Positions 16,014-26,668 of a stretch of DNA of 64,000 nt are shown here, piece by piece (positions within the stretch are counted from its first letter, which is position 1; each line of letters begins with the position of its first letter). Source of the stretch: Tessaracoccus caeni (lineage in GTDB: Bacteria; Actinomycetota; Actinomycetes; Propionibacteriales; Propionibacteriaceae). The translations under genes and the position numbers were made by a program. The stretch lies in the NCBI RefSeq assembly GCF_029211185.1, contig NZ_JARGDO010000014.1, positions 1 to 64,000 of the forward strand, read 5' to 3'. A model generated the notes under the pieces. It was not told the origin of the DNA. It saw nothing but the letters and a program-made list of their open reading frames with translations, and did not search any database.

Positions 16014-17393
16014 CTATCCTCGCCTGAACGGGTTGAGCCGATTCCACCGCTCGGCGTCGCCCTCGCGACGACGGATGAGCGCCTGGAACCAGGCTGCGCT
16101 CTTCTGCGCCTCGCCCCCGACGACGCGGCCGTCGTCGGTGGCCCACTGGATCTCGTCGGCCTTCACCTCGCCCACCCGCAGGTTGGCCAGGTCGCCGAGA
16201 TAGCGGAAGACGACGGCGATGGTCGCCGCCACCGGCACCGCGAGGAAGGCGCCGAGGATGCCGGACCAGGCGGCGCCGAGGATCACCGCGAGCAGGACGA
16301 TCACCGGATGCAGCTGCATCACCCGGGATTGCAGGAAGGGCTGCAGCACGTTGCCCTCGATCTGCTGCACCAGCAGCACCACGCCCAGCACGGCGAGCGC
16401 CACCCAGAATCCCTTGGACACCAGCGCGACCAAAACGGCCAGCGTGCCCACTGTCAGCGCGCCGACGATGGGGATGAAGCCGCCCATGAAGGTCAGCACC
16501 GCCAGCGGGAAGGCCAGCGGCACGCCCAGCAGCGCGATGCCGATGCCGATGCCGATGGCATCGACCAGACTCACCACCGCCTGGGTGCGGATGTAGCCGG
16601 AGATGGTGTTCCAGATCCGCGCGAAGAGCTCGGCGACGTGGAAGCCGACGCGGCGACCGACGATCGCCTTGGTCCACGGCACGAACCGGCTGCCGTCCTT
16701 CAGCATGAAGAAGGTGACCATCAGCGTGATCAACGTGGTGGCGACCAGGCTGCCGATGCTGCCGCCGAAGCTGAGCAGCGTCTGGGCGATGTCGCCCGCC
16801 TTGCCCTGCAGCCAGCTCGTCGCCTCGCCGATCCAGGCCTGGATCTGGTCGTCTCTGATGTCCCAGGGCAGCTGATCGAGCCATCCCTGCACCTGGTCGA
16901 TGCCCTCGACGGCCGAGGCGCTCAGCTCGTCCCATTGGTTCGCCACCGCCGGGGCGATGAGCGAGAACAGCCCGACGATGATGCCAAGGCCGGCCAGCAG
17001 CGAGATCAGCGCGCCGCCGGCGAACGGCACTCCGACCTTCTTCAGCCACGCCACCAAGGGCCACAGGACCGAGGCGATGATCAGGCCCATGAGCAGCGGA
17101 ATGACCGCGCCGGTCACCTTGGACAGGCCAAGGCCCATGACATAGGCCGCCGCGGCGATGAGCAGGAAACGACCCGCCCAGCCGGCCAGCCACCGGCCGG
17201 CCTCACCGATCACGTCGGACTTGTCGACGGGGTGGTCCGGATCCGGCATCGGGAGGGCATCCAGTACGTCCGGATCCACCGCGGGATCCCGAAGCGGAAC
17301 CTCCTGCGTGGCCGTCGCAGCGGCGGTGGCCGTCGTCTCAGCAGCCTCGGGTTTGGAGATGTCGCCGCTCGGCGCGGTGTCGTCTTGGCTCAT
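16014..17393 (-). CDS. AI-2E-family transporter, paralog 2
   Basis: A 459-residue paralog of the previous protein sharing block after block: DPDHPVDKSDVIGEAGRW, MVTFFMLKDGSRFVPWTKAI, GFIPIVGAL, QQIEGNVLQPFLQSRVMQLHP and an AEDIQWATDDGRVVGG-like tail. The two differ mainly in the extracytoplasmic loop after TM4. Start ATG 17393 with GGGAG seven bases upstream. The 94-bp gap to paralog 1 has no hairpin, so they may be cotranscribed. Tandem duplication is the simplest origin. Confidence 0.88.
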   Translation of the reverse strand: MSQDDTAPSGDISKPEAAETTATAAATATQEVPLRDPAVDPDVLDALPMPDPDHPVDKSDVIGEAGRWLAGWAGRFLLIAAAAYVMGLGLSKVTGAVIPLLMGLIIASVLWPLVAWLKKVGVPFAGGALISLLAGLGIIVGLFSLIAPAVANQWDELSASAVEGIDQVQGWLDQLPWDIRDDQIQAWIGEATSWLQGKAGDIAQTLLSFGGSIGSLVATTLITLMVTFFMLKDGSRFVPWTKAIVGRRVGFHVAELFARIWNTISGYIRTQAVVSLVDAIGIGIGIALLGVPLAFPLAVLTFMGGFIPIVGALTVGTLAVLVALVSKGFWVALAVLGVVLLVQQIEGNVLQPFLQSRVMQLHPVIVLLAVILGAAWSGILGAFLAVPVAATIAVVFRYLGDLANLRVGEVKADEIQWATDDGRVVGGEAQKSAAWFQALIRRREGDAERWNRLNPFRRG

Positions 17394-17454
17394 GATTCTC
17401 CCAGTACGCGATGAATCGGGGACGGATTGCCGTCCCGCCTACCGCTTCACGATA

Positions 17455-17500
17455 CAGCCCGCGCCGGAGACCTCCTCACGGAGGCGTCCGGCGCGGGCTG
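17455..17500 (-). terminator. Terminator of the transcarboxylase operon
   Basis: Long GC hairpin, arms CAGCCCGCGCCGGA and TCCGGCGCGGGCTG with an inner CCTCC/GGAGG stem and a TCAC loop. It begins 16 bp downstream of the 1.3S stop on the minus strand. There is no T-run, as is common in high-GC actinobacteria. Confidence 0.8.
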
Positions 17501-17515
17501 CGTGGATGTGGTGGA

Positions 17516-17875
17516 TCAGAGCTCGATCAGAGCCTGACCGCCCTGGACGGCGTCGCCGGGCTTGACCAGGATGGCCGAGACGGTACCTGCGGCGGGCGCG
17601 GTGATCTCGGTCTCCATCTTCATGGCCTCGAGCACGAGCAGCACCTGCCCGGCCTCGATCTCCTGGCCCTCCTCGACGAGGATCCGGGCGACGGAGCCGG
17701 CCAGCGGGGCGACGACAGCATTGGAGCTGACGGCCGACACCGAGGCCTTGGTCGGGATCTGGTTGGATCCTGCGTTGACGCCGATCACGATGGGGCCGAG
17801 GCTTTGACGCTCCTGCTCCTCGACCTCGACGTCGATCTCGTATTCCGTCTGATTGACGGTCACCTTGAGCTTCAT
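17516..17875 (-). CDS. Transcarboxylase 1.3S biotin carrier subunit
   Basis: A 119-residue biotin carrier of methylmalonyl-CoA carboxytransferase. N-terminus [20 protein letters not shown], a flexible Ala/Ser linker, then the biotinyl domain with [11 protein letters not shown]; the biotinylated lysine is K86. [12 protein letters not shown] ends the domain as in the P. freudenreichii 1.3S subunit I remember. It shuttles carboxyl-biotin between the 12S site (methylmalonyl-CoA to propionyl-CoA) and the 5S site (pyruvate to oxaloacetate). Last gene of the operon, with a ribosome-binding site AAGGAG 11 bases before the ATG and a strong hairpin after the stop. Confidence 0.95.
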   Translation of the reverse strand: MKLKVTVNQTEYEIDVEVEEQERQSLGPIVIGVNAGSNQIPTKASVSAVSSNAVVAPLAGSVARILVEEGQEIEAGQVLLVLEAMKMETEITAPAAGTVSAILVKPGDAVQGGQALIEL

Positions 17876-17901
17876 AAGGTTTTGAACTCCTTGTCAGACG
17901 G

Positions 17902-18162
17902 TTAGCGGACGTGCGGGACGCTGCGGTCCTGCACTCGGGTACGGGCGGCGGCGGCCCAGCGGGTCTGCGAGCCGAAGCGCACAGCGCGGATCTTGGCCTT
18001 GTGACCGAAGTACGCCGCGACGGCGGCTCCGATCAGCACCAGATCTTCCTCGGGCACCTGCTGCTTGGCCTCGAGGGTGGCCAGCCGGGCTTCCAGCGTG
18101 GCGATCCTCTCGGTCAAGGCGACGAGCTTTTCCTCCAGCTCGGCCATGTTCACTTCACTCAT
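17902..18162 (-). CDS. Small coiled-coil protein of the transcarboxylase operon
   Basis: An 86-residue protein between the 12S and 1.3S genes. Residues 1-36 form a heptad-rich coiled coil (ELEEKLVALTERIATLEARL). The remainder (DLVLIGAAVAAYFGHKAKIRAV, then SQTRWAAAARTRVQDRS) resembles the C-terminal segment of small delta/epsilon subunits of biotin-dependent decarboxylases, which help hold subunits together. That link is an inference from pattern, not a firm homology. It is 12 bp from the 12S stop, so it belongs to the operon and is a good candidate for an assembly or structural subunit. Confidence 0.8.
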   Translation of the reverse strand: MSEVNMAELEEKLVALTERIATLEARLATLEAKQQVPEEDLVLIGAAVAAYFGHKAKIRAVRFGSQTRWAAAARTRVQDRSVPHVR

Positions 18163-18174
18163 TGACGTGTCCGA

Positions 18175-19731
<1,557 letters not shown>

Positions 19732-19743
19732 CTGGGTTGCTCC

Positions 19744-21237
19744 TTAGGCCGGCTCGACGACGACGCTGTGCGAGCGCCCGGCGAGGGTGACGTTGTACTT
19801 GACGGGGGCGGTGATGCCCGTTGCGGGGCCGGCGGCGGCAGCCTTGGCGGCGGCCAGCTGCTCGGGCGTCTTGCCGACGCTCTTCGGGCCCTCGGCGCGA
19901 GCGGCCAGGAACTTGGGCGCGACGCCGGGGAACATGGCGTTGGTGAGCACGTCCTCCTCGGAGCCGTCGAAGCCGTCCAGCGCGGAGGCCTGCTCGACCA
20001 GCTCGTCCCATTCGGGCTTCAGCAGGTCGGCCGGACGCACCGTGATGGGCTCCTTCTTGGCCTGCGCCTGCGCCATCGCGACGACCTCTTCGTTGCGCTC
20101 ACCCAGGCATTCGCCGTAGTAGCCGAGCATCAGGTCGGCGAACTCGCCGGTCATCACCTTGTAGCGGCCCATCAGCACGTTGAACACGGCCTGGGTGCCG
20201 ACGATCTGCGACGACGGGGTCACCAGCGGCGGGTGGCCGGCGTCGGCCTTGACCCGCGGAACCTCTTCCATCACTTCGCGGATGCGGTCGCCCGCGCCCT
20301 GGGCCTTCAGCTGGGACTCCATGTTGGAGAGCATGCCGCCGGGGATCTGCGAAGAGAAGATGTCGGTGTCGACCAGGGTGGCCGACTCGAACTCGGCGTA
20401 CTTCGGGCGCACCTTCGCGAAGTGGTCGCGGATGCGCAGCAGGCGCTCCATGTCCAGATCGGTGGTGTACTCGGTGCCCTCGAGCATCGCGACGAGCGAC
20501 TCGGTGGGGTTGTGGCCCGGGCCGAGCGACATCGAGGAGATCGCGGTGTCGACGACGTCGGCGCCGGCCTCGATGGCCTTCATCAGCGAGACCAGGGTGA
20601 CGCCGGTGGTGGAGTGGCAGTGCACGTTGATCTGGATGTCGCCGTAGGTGTCCTTGATGCCCTTGACGATGTCGTAGGCGGGCTGCGGCTGCAGCAGGGC
20701 GGCCATGTCCTTCAGCGCGATGGACTCGGCACCCATGTCGAGCAGCTGACCGGCCAGCGCGATGTATCCCTCGACGGTGTGCACCGGGGAGACCGTGTAG
20801 CAGATGGTGCCCTGGGCGTGCTTGCCGACGGCCTTGACCGCGGCCATGGCCCGGGCCATGTTGCGCGGGTCGTTCAAGGCGTCGAAGACGCGGTAGACGT
20901 CCATGCCGTTCTCGGCCGACTTCTCGACGAACTTCTCCACCACCATGTCCTCGTAGTGGCGGTAGCCGAGCAGGTTCTGGCCGCGCAGCAGCATCTGCAG
21001 GCGGGAGTTGGGCATCAGTTCACGGAAGGTGCGCAGCCGCTGCCACGGATCTTCATTCAGGAAGCGGATGCACGAGTCGAACGTCGCTCCGCCCCAACAC
21101 TCGACCGACCAGTATCCGGCCTTGTCGATGTCCTCGCACGCATCGACCATGTCTTCCATGGCCATGCGGGTTGCCATCAAACTCTGATGCGCGTCCCGGA
21201 GAGCTACCTCGGTGACGCCGATCTTTCGCGCTGTCAT
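19744..21237 (-). CDS. Transcarboxylase 5S subunit (pyruvate carboxyltransferase)
   Basis: A 497-residue TIM-barrel carboxyltransferase of the pyruvate carboxylase family: ITEVALRDAHQS-type start (Asp and His metal ligands), GYWSVECWGGATFDSCIRFL, MLLRGQNLLGYRHY, the carbamylated lysine in SIALKDMAALL (K176), NVHCHSTTG with the His ligands, and GGMLSNMESQL. It transfers carboxyl from biotin to pyruvate, making oxaloacetate. Its partner domains are separate genes downstream, unlike pyruvate carboxylase. I use ATG 21237; a TTG lies 12 bases upstream. There is no clear ribosome-binding site (TTGTATAGACCT precedes the ATG), so a leaderless or near-leaderless transcript is possible. First gene of the operon. 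Confidence 0.95.
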   Translation of the reverse strand: MTARKIGVTEVALRDAHQSLMATRMAMEDMVDACEDIDKAGYWSVECWGGATFDSCIRFLNEDPWQRLRTFRELMPNSRLQMLLRGQNLLGYRHYEDMVVEKFVEKSAENGMDVYRVFDALNDPRNMARAMAAVKAVGKHAQGTICYTVSPVHTVEGYIALAGQLLDMGAESIALKDMAALLQPQPAYDIVKGIKDTYGDIQINVHCHSTTGVTLVSLMKAIEAGADVVDTAISSMSLGPGHNPTESLVAMLEGTEYTTDLDMERLLRIRDHFAKVRPKYAEFESATLVDTDIFSSQIPGGMLSNMESQLKAQGAGDRIREVMEEVPRVKADAGHPPLVTPSSQIVGTQAVFNVLMGRYKVMTGEFADLMLGYYGECLGERNEEVVAMAQAQAKKEPITVRPADLLKPEWDELVEQASALDGFDGSEEDVLTNAMFPGVAPKFLAARAEGPKSVGKTPEQLAAAKAAAAGPATGITAPVKYNVTLAGRSHSVVVEPA

Positions 21238-21306
21238 AGGTCTATACAATCATGCGGCTTTCGGCCCTTTGGACCCACCCCGGATTAAGGCCGGATGAAG
21301 GGATGA

Positions 21307-22701
21307 CTAGCGCGTGGGGCCGACGAAGGACGGCGGTTCGGCGGCGATCGATCGGGCTCGCCGACCCCGCAGCCCGACCCCGTTGCCCAGGGCGGCGCCG
21401 ACGGCGAGAGCCACCGCGATCATCGCGGCGTGCGCCAGCAGATCCATGCCCGCCAGGGTGCCCTCGAGCTTGTCGGAGGTGGCGATCTGCAGCAGCCCGC
21501 GGAACACCATCGCACCGGGCACCAGGGGAATGATCGCCGCGGTCGTCACCGCGACCGACGGCACGAATGACGCCCGGGAGATCATCGTGCCGAGGAAGGC
21601 CCCGACGATCGCGCCGATCGCGCTGGCGGCCACCACGCTGAACCCGAAGGACTCCGCGACACTGTACCCGCCCGCCGCGGAGACGCTCAGCACGCCGCTG
21701 ATCAGGACCAACCGGGCATCGCCGCCGTTGGAGATCGCCACCGCGAGCGCCAGCACGAAGGCGCCGGCCAGCACGTGCAACAGCGAGCCCCTCGGCAGCG
21801 CCTCCTCCGGAAGCGGGATGCCGTAGCCCAGCAGCCGGCCCAGTTCCAAGCCGACGTAGATGCCGAGCACCACGCCCACGGTCTGCAGGATCAGCTCGAG
21901 GATGCGGCCGCCCGCCGTGATCGAGAACCCGTCGATGGCATCCTTCACCGCGCCGACCAAGGCCAGGCCGGCGAGCATCACCACGATGCCCGAGGACACG
22001 ATGATGGCCGGCCGCACGTCGGTGAAAGGTTCGACGCCCGCCTCGCCGAGAGCGGAGACCCCCACCGCCACCGAGGTGATCACGAACGCTCCCGCGACCT
22101 GCCGGAAGAACGGCGGCACCTTGATGGTGGTGAGTCCGGCCTGGGTCAGCGCAGCTGCCAAGGCGGCGACGAAGGTGAGCGCGAGGATCACCGGGGATCC
22201 GTCGTACATGATGCCGACACCGACGGCCACCACAGCCCGTGCGATCGCGACGATCAGACTGCGATACCGGAACGGGGTGCGCCGGATGCCCCGGATGCCC
22301 TCGAGCGCCTCGGCGAGCCCCATGCCGTTGTCGATGCGAGCCAGCAGGAGCTGGATCCGCTGGAACTTGGAGTGGTCGGGCTCCATGTTGTGCACGACTC
22401 GCATCATCGTCATCGGCCGCTCGCCCGGCCGGTGGTAGGAGACGGTGACCGAGTTGAACGTGACGTCGGCCTGCAGGCCGTGCAGGTCGTAGGCCTGGGC
22501 GACGTCCCGCATCGCGACGGTGGCCTCCCGAGCGGAGGCTCCGACGGCCAGTAGCTGCTCGCCGATCCGCATGGTCAGCTCCAGGATGCGCGCCACCCCG
22601 GCCTCGTGGATCGCGGGCTGCTCCAGGGTGTCCTCGACCCGGGTCGGGTCGCTGTAGAAGGCGCGCGAGAGCCCGCGCCTCCGCCGTCGCTGTCTGGCCA
22701 T
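21307..22701 (-). CDS. ThrE-like threonine/serine exporter family protein (DUF1212 + DUF3815)
   Basis: A 464-residue membrane protein combining the two halves of ThrE: an N-terminal soluble/TM domain (RIGEQLLAVGASAREATVAM, ADVTFNSVTVSYHR) and a C-terminal TM domain (AVTTAAIIPLVPGAMVFRGLLQI). About ten TMs are visible. ThrE from Corynebacterium exports L-threonine and L-serine by proton motive force, and this is the likely role. The C-terminal tail carries a basic patch. The start is ATG 22701 (MARQRRRRRG); a GTG lies three bases upstream. The gene follows the LuxR-type regulator gene, with 26 bp between them. Confidence 0.85.
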   Translation of the reverse strand: MARQRRRRRGLSRAFYSDPTRVEDTLEQPAIHEAGVARILELTMRIGEQLLAVGASAREATVAMRDVAQAYDLHGLQADVTFNSVTVSYHRPGERPMTMMRVVHNMEPDHSKFQRIQLLLARIDNGMGLAEALEGIRGIRRTPFRYRSLIVAIARAVVAVGVGIMYDGSPVILALTFVAALAAALTQAGLTTIKVPPFFRQVAGAFVITSVAVGVSALGEAGVEPFTDVRPAIIVSSGIVVMLAGLALVGAVKDAIDGFSITAGGRILELILQTVGVVLGIYVGLELGRLLGYGIPLPEEALPRGSLLHVLAGAFVLALAVAISNGGDARLVLISGVLSVSAAGGYSVAESFGFSVVAASAIGAIVGAFLGTMISRASFVPSVAVTTAAIIPLVPGAMVFRGLLQIATSDKLEGTLAGMDLLAHAAMIAVALAVGAALGNGVGLRGRRARSIAAEPPSFVGPTR

Positions 22702-22727
22702 CACACCATTCTGCCGCGACGCGCGCG

Positions 22728-25145
22728 TCAGAGGCCGTAGCGGGCGGCGGTCTCGATCGCCTCGTCGCGGGTTCTGGCCTCGAGTTTGCGCATCAGGTTG
22801 GCTCGGTGGAACTTCACGGTGTTCACCGAGACGAACATCTGCTCGGCGACATCCTTGTTCGACAGCCCTCGACGGAGATAGCCCAGCACCTCCTTCTCGC
22901 GCGCGGACAACACCACGGGATCCGCGACGGGATGCGCCGCGAACGACAGCGCCATGTCGAGCCGGAGCAGCGACGCATCCGGATGGTCCTCGATCAGCGC
23001 TCGGAGCCGGAGGATCTCGTCGGGCGACGCCGACGCCAAGGTCTTCGGCGCGAGGCCCCGTCGCGGCAGCACCTTGATCGCTCGTTCCAGGTTGATCCGC
23101 GCCTCGGTCTCCCGGCCGGCGCGCACCGCGACCAAAGCCTCATGGAGATGCTGCGCATGGAACATCCGGGGCGAGTCCTCCAGCGAACGCGCTGCGTCCG
23201 CCCACACGGCCGGTATCGCGACCTTGCCCGCATATCCCCCTTGGCGCAGAGTCGCGGACACCGTCGCCTGCGACAGCCGCAGCACCACCGGCGCCGCCGG
23301 ATCGGCCGACGCGTCGTGCTCGTGACCCGCCAAGAGCTCTCGGAGAGCGTCCGGATCCTGCCGCACGACGAGCATCGCCGCACGGGCGAACTGGACGCCG
23401 GGCCACGGCCGAAGATCGCCGAGCCGCTCCTCCACCGCCCGGTAGAACACGTCGGCGACATCGGGCTCACCGCCGTCGAGGGCCGCCCATGCCTCCGCCA
23501 GGTGCGAGCTGACGATGTTGGCGTGGCGCCGGAAGTGCCGGCTGCCGGACAGGTAGATGTCGGCGTCGGGCGGATCCTCGAGCCCTCGTTCGCGGTGGGA
23601 AAGCACCAGGACGCGCGTCGCGAACGACGTCCGATCACCGTGCGGGTCGAGCCGCGAGGGATCCTCGGTGAGGAGGCGCAGCGCGCGTCGGGAGAACCAG
23701 GCGGCCGTGGTGACGTCGCCGAGCTGCAGGCTCACCTGGGCGAGAACCAGGAAGTCCGACACGACGCCGGTGACGACGCTGTCCGGATCGTCGTCCTCCA
23801 GCAGGTCCATCACCACGCTCTTGGCACGGTCGACAGCTTCCTGCGCCATGCCGGCGGGCTCGCCCGCGCGGCACAGATCGGCCACGCGCGCCAGCACCGC
23901 GATCTGATCCCAGGGCGCGCGCGGCATCTCCGCCAGCAGCTGGCATACCACCGTGAAGACCCGCGACGGCATGGTCGCGGCGCCGCCGAGACTCGCGATG
24001 CGCTGCCTGATGCAGAGCAGCCCTGGGTGCGGGGCCAAGGCCGCGTAGCTTTCGGAGTAAAGCCGCTGCCAGAGCTGGAGGTAACCGTCGGGCAGCACGT
24101 CCCACAGCCACTGCGAACAGACCGTCTCCGCCTCCGCGAGACGCCCCGCGTCCACCAGCGTCGCGACCTCGAGGGCACGGTCTCCCACCTCCCGCGCGCC
24201 TTCGAGCACCCGATCCGCGAGACCCGGGCCCGGCGACGCGAACTCCGCCGCGAACTGCAGGATGGCCTGCCGCGCGGCCTCGTTCCATTCGAAGATCCGC
24301 TGCTGGACCTCCTCGCTGAAGGTCATCCGCCCCAACCCGATCACCTGCAGGCGGTGCAGAAGGGGCGCGACGGCGTCGTCGTCCAGGATCGAGGCCGCCG
24401 TACCGACGGCGAACCGCGGCACGTGGGCCAGCGTCAGGACGGCCCCGGCGATCCTCACCGGCCACCGCTCGGGCCGCAGCTGCGCGAGGAAAAGCCTCAG
24501 CGCCTCGTCCTGCGTGACGGTGCCCAGCTGGCTGTCGACGGGATGGTCGGCGAGCACCGCGGCCAGCATGCCGGGGTGGCCCTGCGTGATCTCGTGCAGC
24601 GTTCGCACCGCCTGAGGGCTGGGGCTGAGCCCGGCCTGCTGCATGAGCTCCTCGACCTCGACCACCGTCATCCGGAGCGCCTGATCGTCGAGCTGGGCGA
24701 AGGCGATGCCCCGCTCTCTGGCCCCCTTCAGGAAGACCTCCGCGTCGAAGCCCGAGACGATCAGGCGAAGGTTGGACGTGGAGTCGAGGATGTCAAGGAG
24801 GTGGTCGGCGGTGTCCTGGTCGAGGTGATCGATGTCGGTGATCGCGATCACGACGGGGCGATGGTGCGAGTGCCGATGCTGATCGATGAGCTCCTGGAGC
24901 TGGTCATAGGAGGACGGCAGCGGAGGCGCCTTGAGATAGGTCTGAGTCCGCAGCGCCGACCAGATCATCCGGGTGAGCTGCGGCCCCGTCACCGGCGAGT
25001 TCAACGACAGGAGCACCCGGTGCTCGTCGCACGGCTGCTGCGCCCAGTCCTTGAGGAGTGTCCTCTTCCCTGCCCCGGGAATCGCCTCGATCACGACGAG
25101 CGGCAAGGGCGAGTCGAGCGACGCGATCAACCGATGACGAATCAC
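22728..25145 (-). CDS. Large LuxR-family (MalT/LAL-like) regulator with degenerate P-loop
   Basis: An 805-residue regulator. N-terminal NTPase-like domain (residues 1-230), where the expected Walker A reads IEAIPGAGKRTLL, with Arg after the Lys instead of Ser/Thr. A Walker B-like VVIAITDIDHLD follows, then a winged-helix-like and TPR-like middle (about 250-700). The C-terminal LuxR helix-turn-helix (LSAREKEVLGYLRRGLSNKDVAEQ, MFVSVNTVKFHRANLMRKL) is intact. The start is GTG 25145, nine bases after GGAGGGG. It may bind nucleotide poorly or act without hydrolysis. Its target is unknown; the ThrE-like gene directly downstream on the same strand is the nearest candidate. Confidence 0.85.
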   Translation of the reverse strand: MIRHRLIASLDSPLPLVVIEAIPGAGKRTLLKDWAQQPCDEHRVLLSLNSPVTGPQLTRMIWSALRTQTYLKAPPLPSSYDQLQELIDQHRHSHHRPVVIAITDIDHLDQDTADHLLDILDSTSNLRLIVSGFDAEVFLKGARERGIAFAQLDDQALRMTVVEVEELMQQAGLSPSPQAVRTLHEITQGHPGMLAAVLADHPVDSQLGTVTQDEALRLFLAQLRPERWPVRIAGAVLTLAHVPRFAVGTAASILDDDAVAPLLHRLQVIGLGRMTFSEEVQQRIFEWNEAARQAILQFAAEFASPGPGLADRVLEGAREVGDRALEVATLVDAGRLAEAETVCSQWLWDVLPDGYLQLWQRLYSESYAALAPHPGLLCIRQRIASLGGAATMPSRVFTVVCQLLAEMPRAPWDQIAVLARVADLCRAGEPAGMAQEAVDRAKSVVMDLLEDDDPDSVVTGVVSDFLVLAQVSLQLGDVTTAAWFSRRALRLLTEDPSRLDPHGDRTSFATRVLVLSHRERGLEDPPDADIYLSGSRHFRRHANIVSSHLAEAWAALDGGEPDVADVFYRAVEERLGDLRPWPGVQFARAAMLVVRQDPDALRELLAGHEHDASADPAAPVVLRLSQATVSATLRQGGYAGKVAIPAVWADAARSLEDSPRMFHAQHLHEALVAVRAGRETEARINLERAIKVLPRRGLAPKTLASASPDEILRLRALIEDHPDASLLRLDMALSFAAHPVADPVVLSAREKEVLGYLRRGLSNKDVAEQMFVSVNTVKFHRANLMRKLEARTRDEAIETAARYGL

Positions 25146-25255
25146 CTCAGGGAACCCCTCCTGCCGAGAGCCAACGCCTCCCCCCGGCGGGCGCGTTCAT
25201 CGCTGGCCTCGCGGACAGGGTACATCGCGCGCTCGCTCAGCGTGAGAAAACGATC

Positions 25256-26668
25256 TCAGCCGGCCGAGGGATCGCCGATCGCAGCCAGGAACAGCGGCCA
25301 GCCGGTGCGGGTGTCGAGCACGCGGAAAACGTAAGGGCGGTCGACGATCAGCTCGTGCAGCGGCTCAGACGTCGCAACCGCCATCTCCGTCACAGCCGCC
25401 CCGACGGTGCCCTCCAACGTCACCCGGAGCCTCGCCTGTTGCGCCCATTCCTGGGCCTGGCCGCCGGGGACGATGCCGTTCAGATTGCTCAGTTCGACAT
25501 CGGGCAGCGCCCGTGTCAGATCGGTCTTGGCCTCGATATCCAGGGCCGGCATGGTCACCGGGATCGATTCACGCTCTGCGAGGTCCAGAGCCCGTCCGGC
25601 CTCGTCCAGCTCTTCCACCGTCAGTTCCGACGGAGCGACGCCCGGAGCGGGCAGGATCACGTCGGCTGCGAGGGCGTCGTCATAGTCGAGGCGCACGGCC
25701 TCCCATCGCCTTCCGCTCGCGTATCGGGCATGGGGCTGACCGAGCAGCATGTCCACATCGATCGGCCCGTCAGGCCCTTCGAACGGCAGGACCGCCTCTT
25801 CGAAGAACGGCACTCGCCAGGCGGCGGCGAAGAACAGGGCGTCTTGGAGCACGACCTCGGTGTTCGGCGTCACCACTACGCCTGACCTGTCGATCAGGCC
25901 GCCGGTGTGCTCGACCACCCAGTTATCCAGGTCCGCCTGGGCGTGCGCGAAGGCGATCTCCTCCACCAGGACATGGAACGGTGCCAATCGATCGAGGAAG
26001 GGCTGCTCGGCCGTCGTATCCACGGTGACCACCCTGTTGGCCTGGTGCACCGCCGGCGTCTCCGGCGGGATGTCCAGATCGAGAGCCCACGGCGGCGTGT
26101 CGTATCCATTCAGGGAGGTCCGCAGGGCGTCGAATGCCTCCAGCCGCACCTCACGGTCAAGGCCGAGCGCCCGGTCGACACTCTCCGCAGAGATCCCTTC
26201 TGCCCCCTCTCCTGCCACCGCCAAGGACAGCGCGATGGAGCTCGGCGAGACCACCCGGTTCACGCCGTCAGAGTTGACGATGGCCTCCCAGCCCAGCCGC
26301 TCGCTCGCCTCGACGGCGACGTCGACGCCTTCCGTCACCCGGTACGCCTTGTCGTTGACGGCCTGGGACGCCATGCCATCCTCATCCCCCAGAACCCCGA
26401 CATCGGCCCCGCCCTCCGGGTCGGTCGCACGCTCCTCTTGCGCGCTGGCGGGTACCACGCTGTCGGTGGCGCTGCCCACACCTCCGATGGGCAACCGGGG
26501 CAGCATCACGCCGGCGAACAGAACCACCGCCGCGACTCCCGTGCCCGCGAGCGCCCGTCGGTGATTCCGGGCACGGCGTCGCTTCGCCCCGGACAGCAGA
26601 TCTGCGGGCACCTCCGGATGCGGCGCGACGCTCTGCAGTGCCTCGCGCACCTGATTGTCTTCGCTCAT
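25256..26668 (-). CDS. Membrane-anchored serpin, in anti-sigma position
   Basis: A 470-residue protein. Residues 1-36 are a cytosolic, basic N-terminus (MSEDNQVREALQSVAP, AKRRRARNHRR). One TM follows (37-57, ALAGTGVAAVVLFAGVML), then a serpin domain outside the cell (about 105-470): NRVVSPSSIALSLAVAGEG, NWVVEHTGGLI, VLQDALFFAAAWRVPF, the hinge EGTVGAAVTEM and the C-terminal signature DRPYVFRVLDTRTGWPLFL. The reactive-centre loop has the same length as in human alpha-1-antitrypsin by my alignment, putting P1 at S434 (ATS/EP), so small-residue proteases would be targets. The ATG overlaps the ECF sigma stop by 4 bases, where an anti-sigma factor is normally encoded. Confidence 0.85.
   Translation of the reverse strand: MSEDNQVREALQSVAPHPEVPADLLSGAKRRRARNHRRALAGTGVAAVVLFAGVMLPRLPIGGVGSATDSVVPASAQEERATDPEGGADVGVLGDEDGMASQAVNDKAYRVTEGVDVAVEASERLGWEAIVNSDGVNRVVSPSSIALSLAVAGEGAEGISAESVDRALGLDREVRLEAFDALRTSLNGYDTPPWALDLDIPPETPAVHQANRVVTVDTTAEQPFLDRLAPFHVLVEEIAFAHAQADLDNWVVEHTGGLIDRSGVVVTPNTEVVLQDALFFAAAWRVPFFEEAVLPFEGPDGPIDVDMLLGQPHARYASGRRWEAVRLDYDDALAADVILPAPGVAPSELTVEELDEAGRALDLAERESIPVTMPALDIEAKTDLTRALPDVELSNLNGIVPGGQAQEWAQQARLRVTLEGTVGAAVTEMAVATSEPLHELIVDRPYVFRVLDTRTGWPLFLAAIGDPSAG

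Noticed and set aside
22806-25334. An 842-codon plus-strand frame over the LuxR-type gene
   Set aside because: Antisense shadow rich in Arg/His/Gln, no recognisable domain, while the minus strand has a clear LuxR helix-turn-helix.
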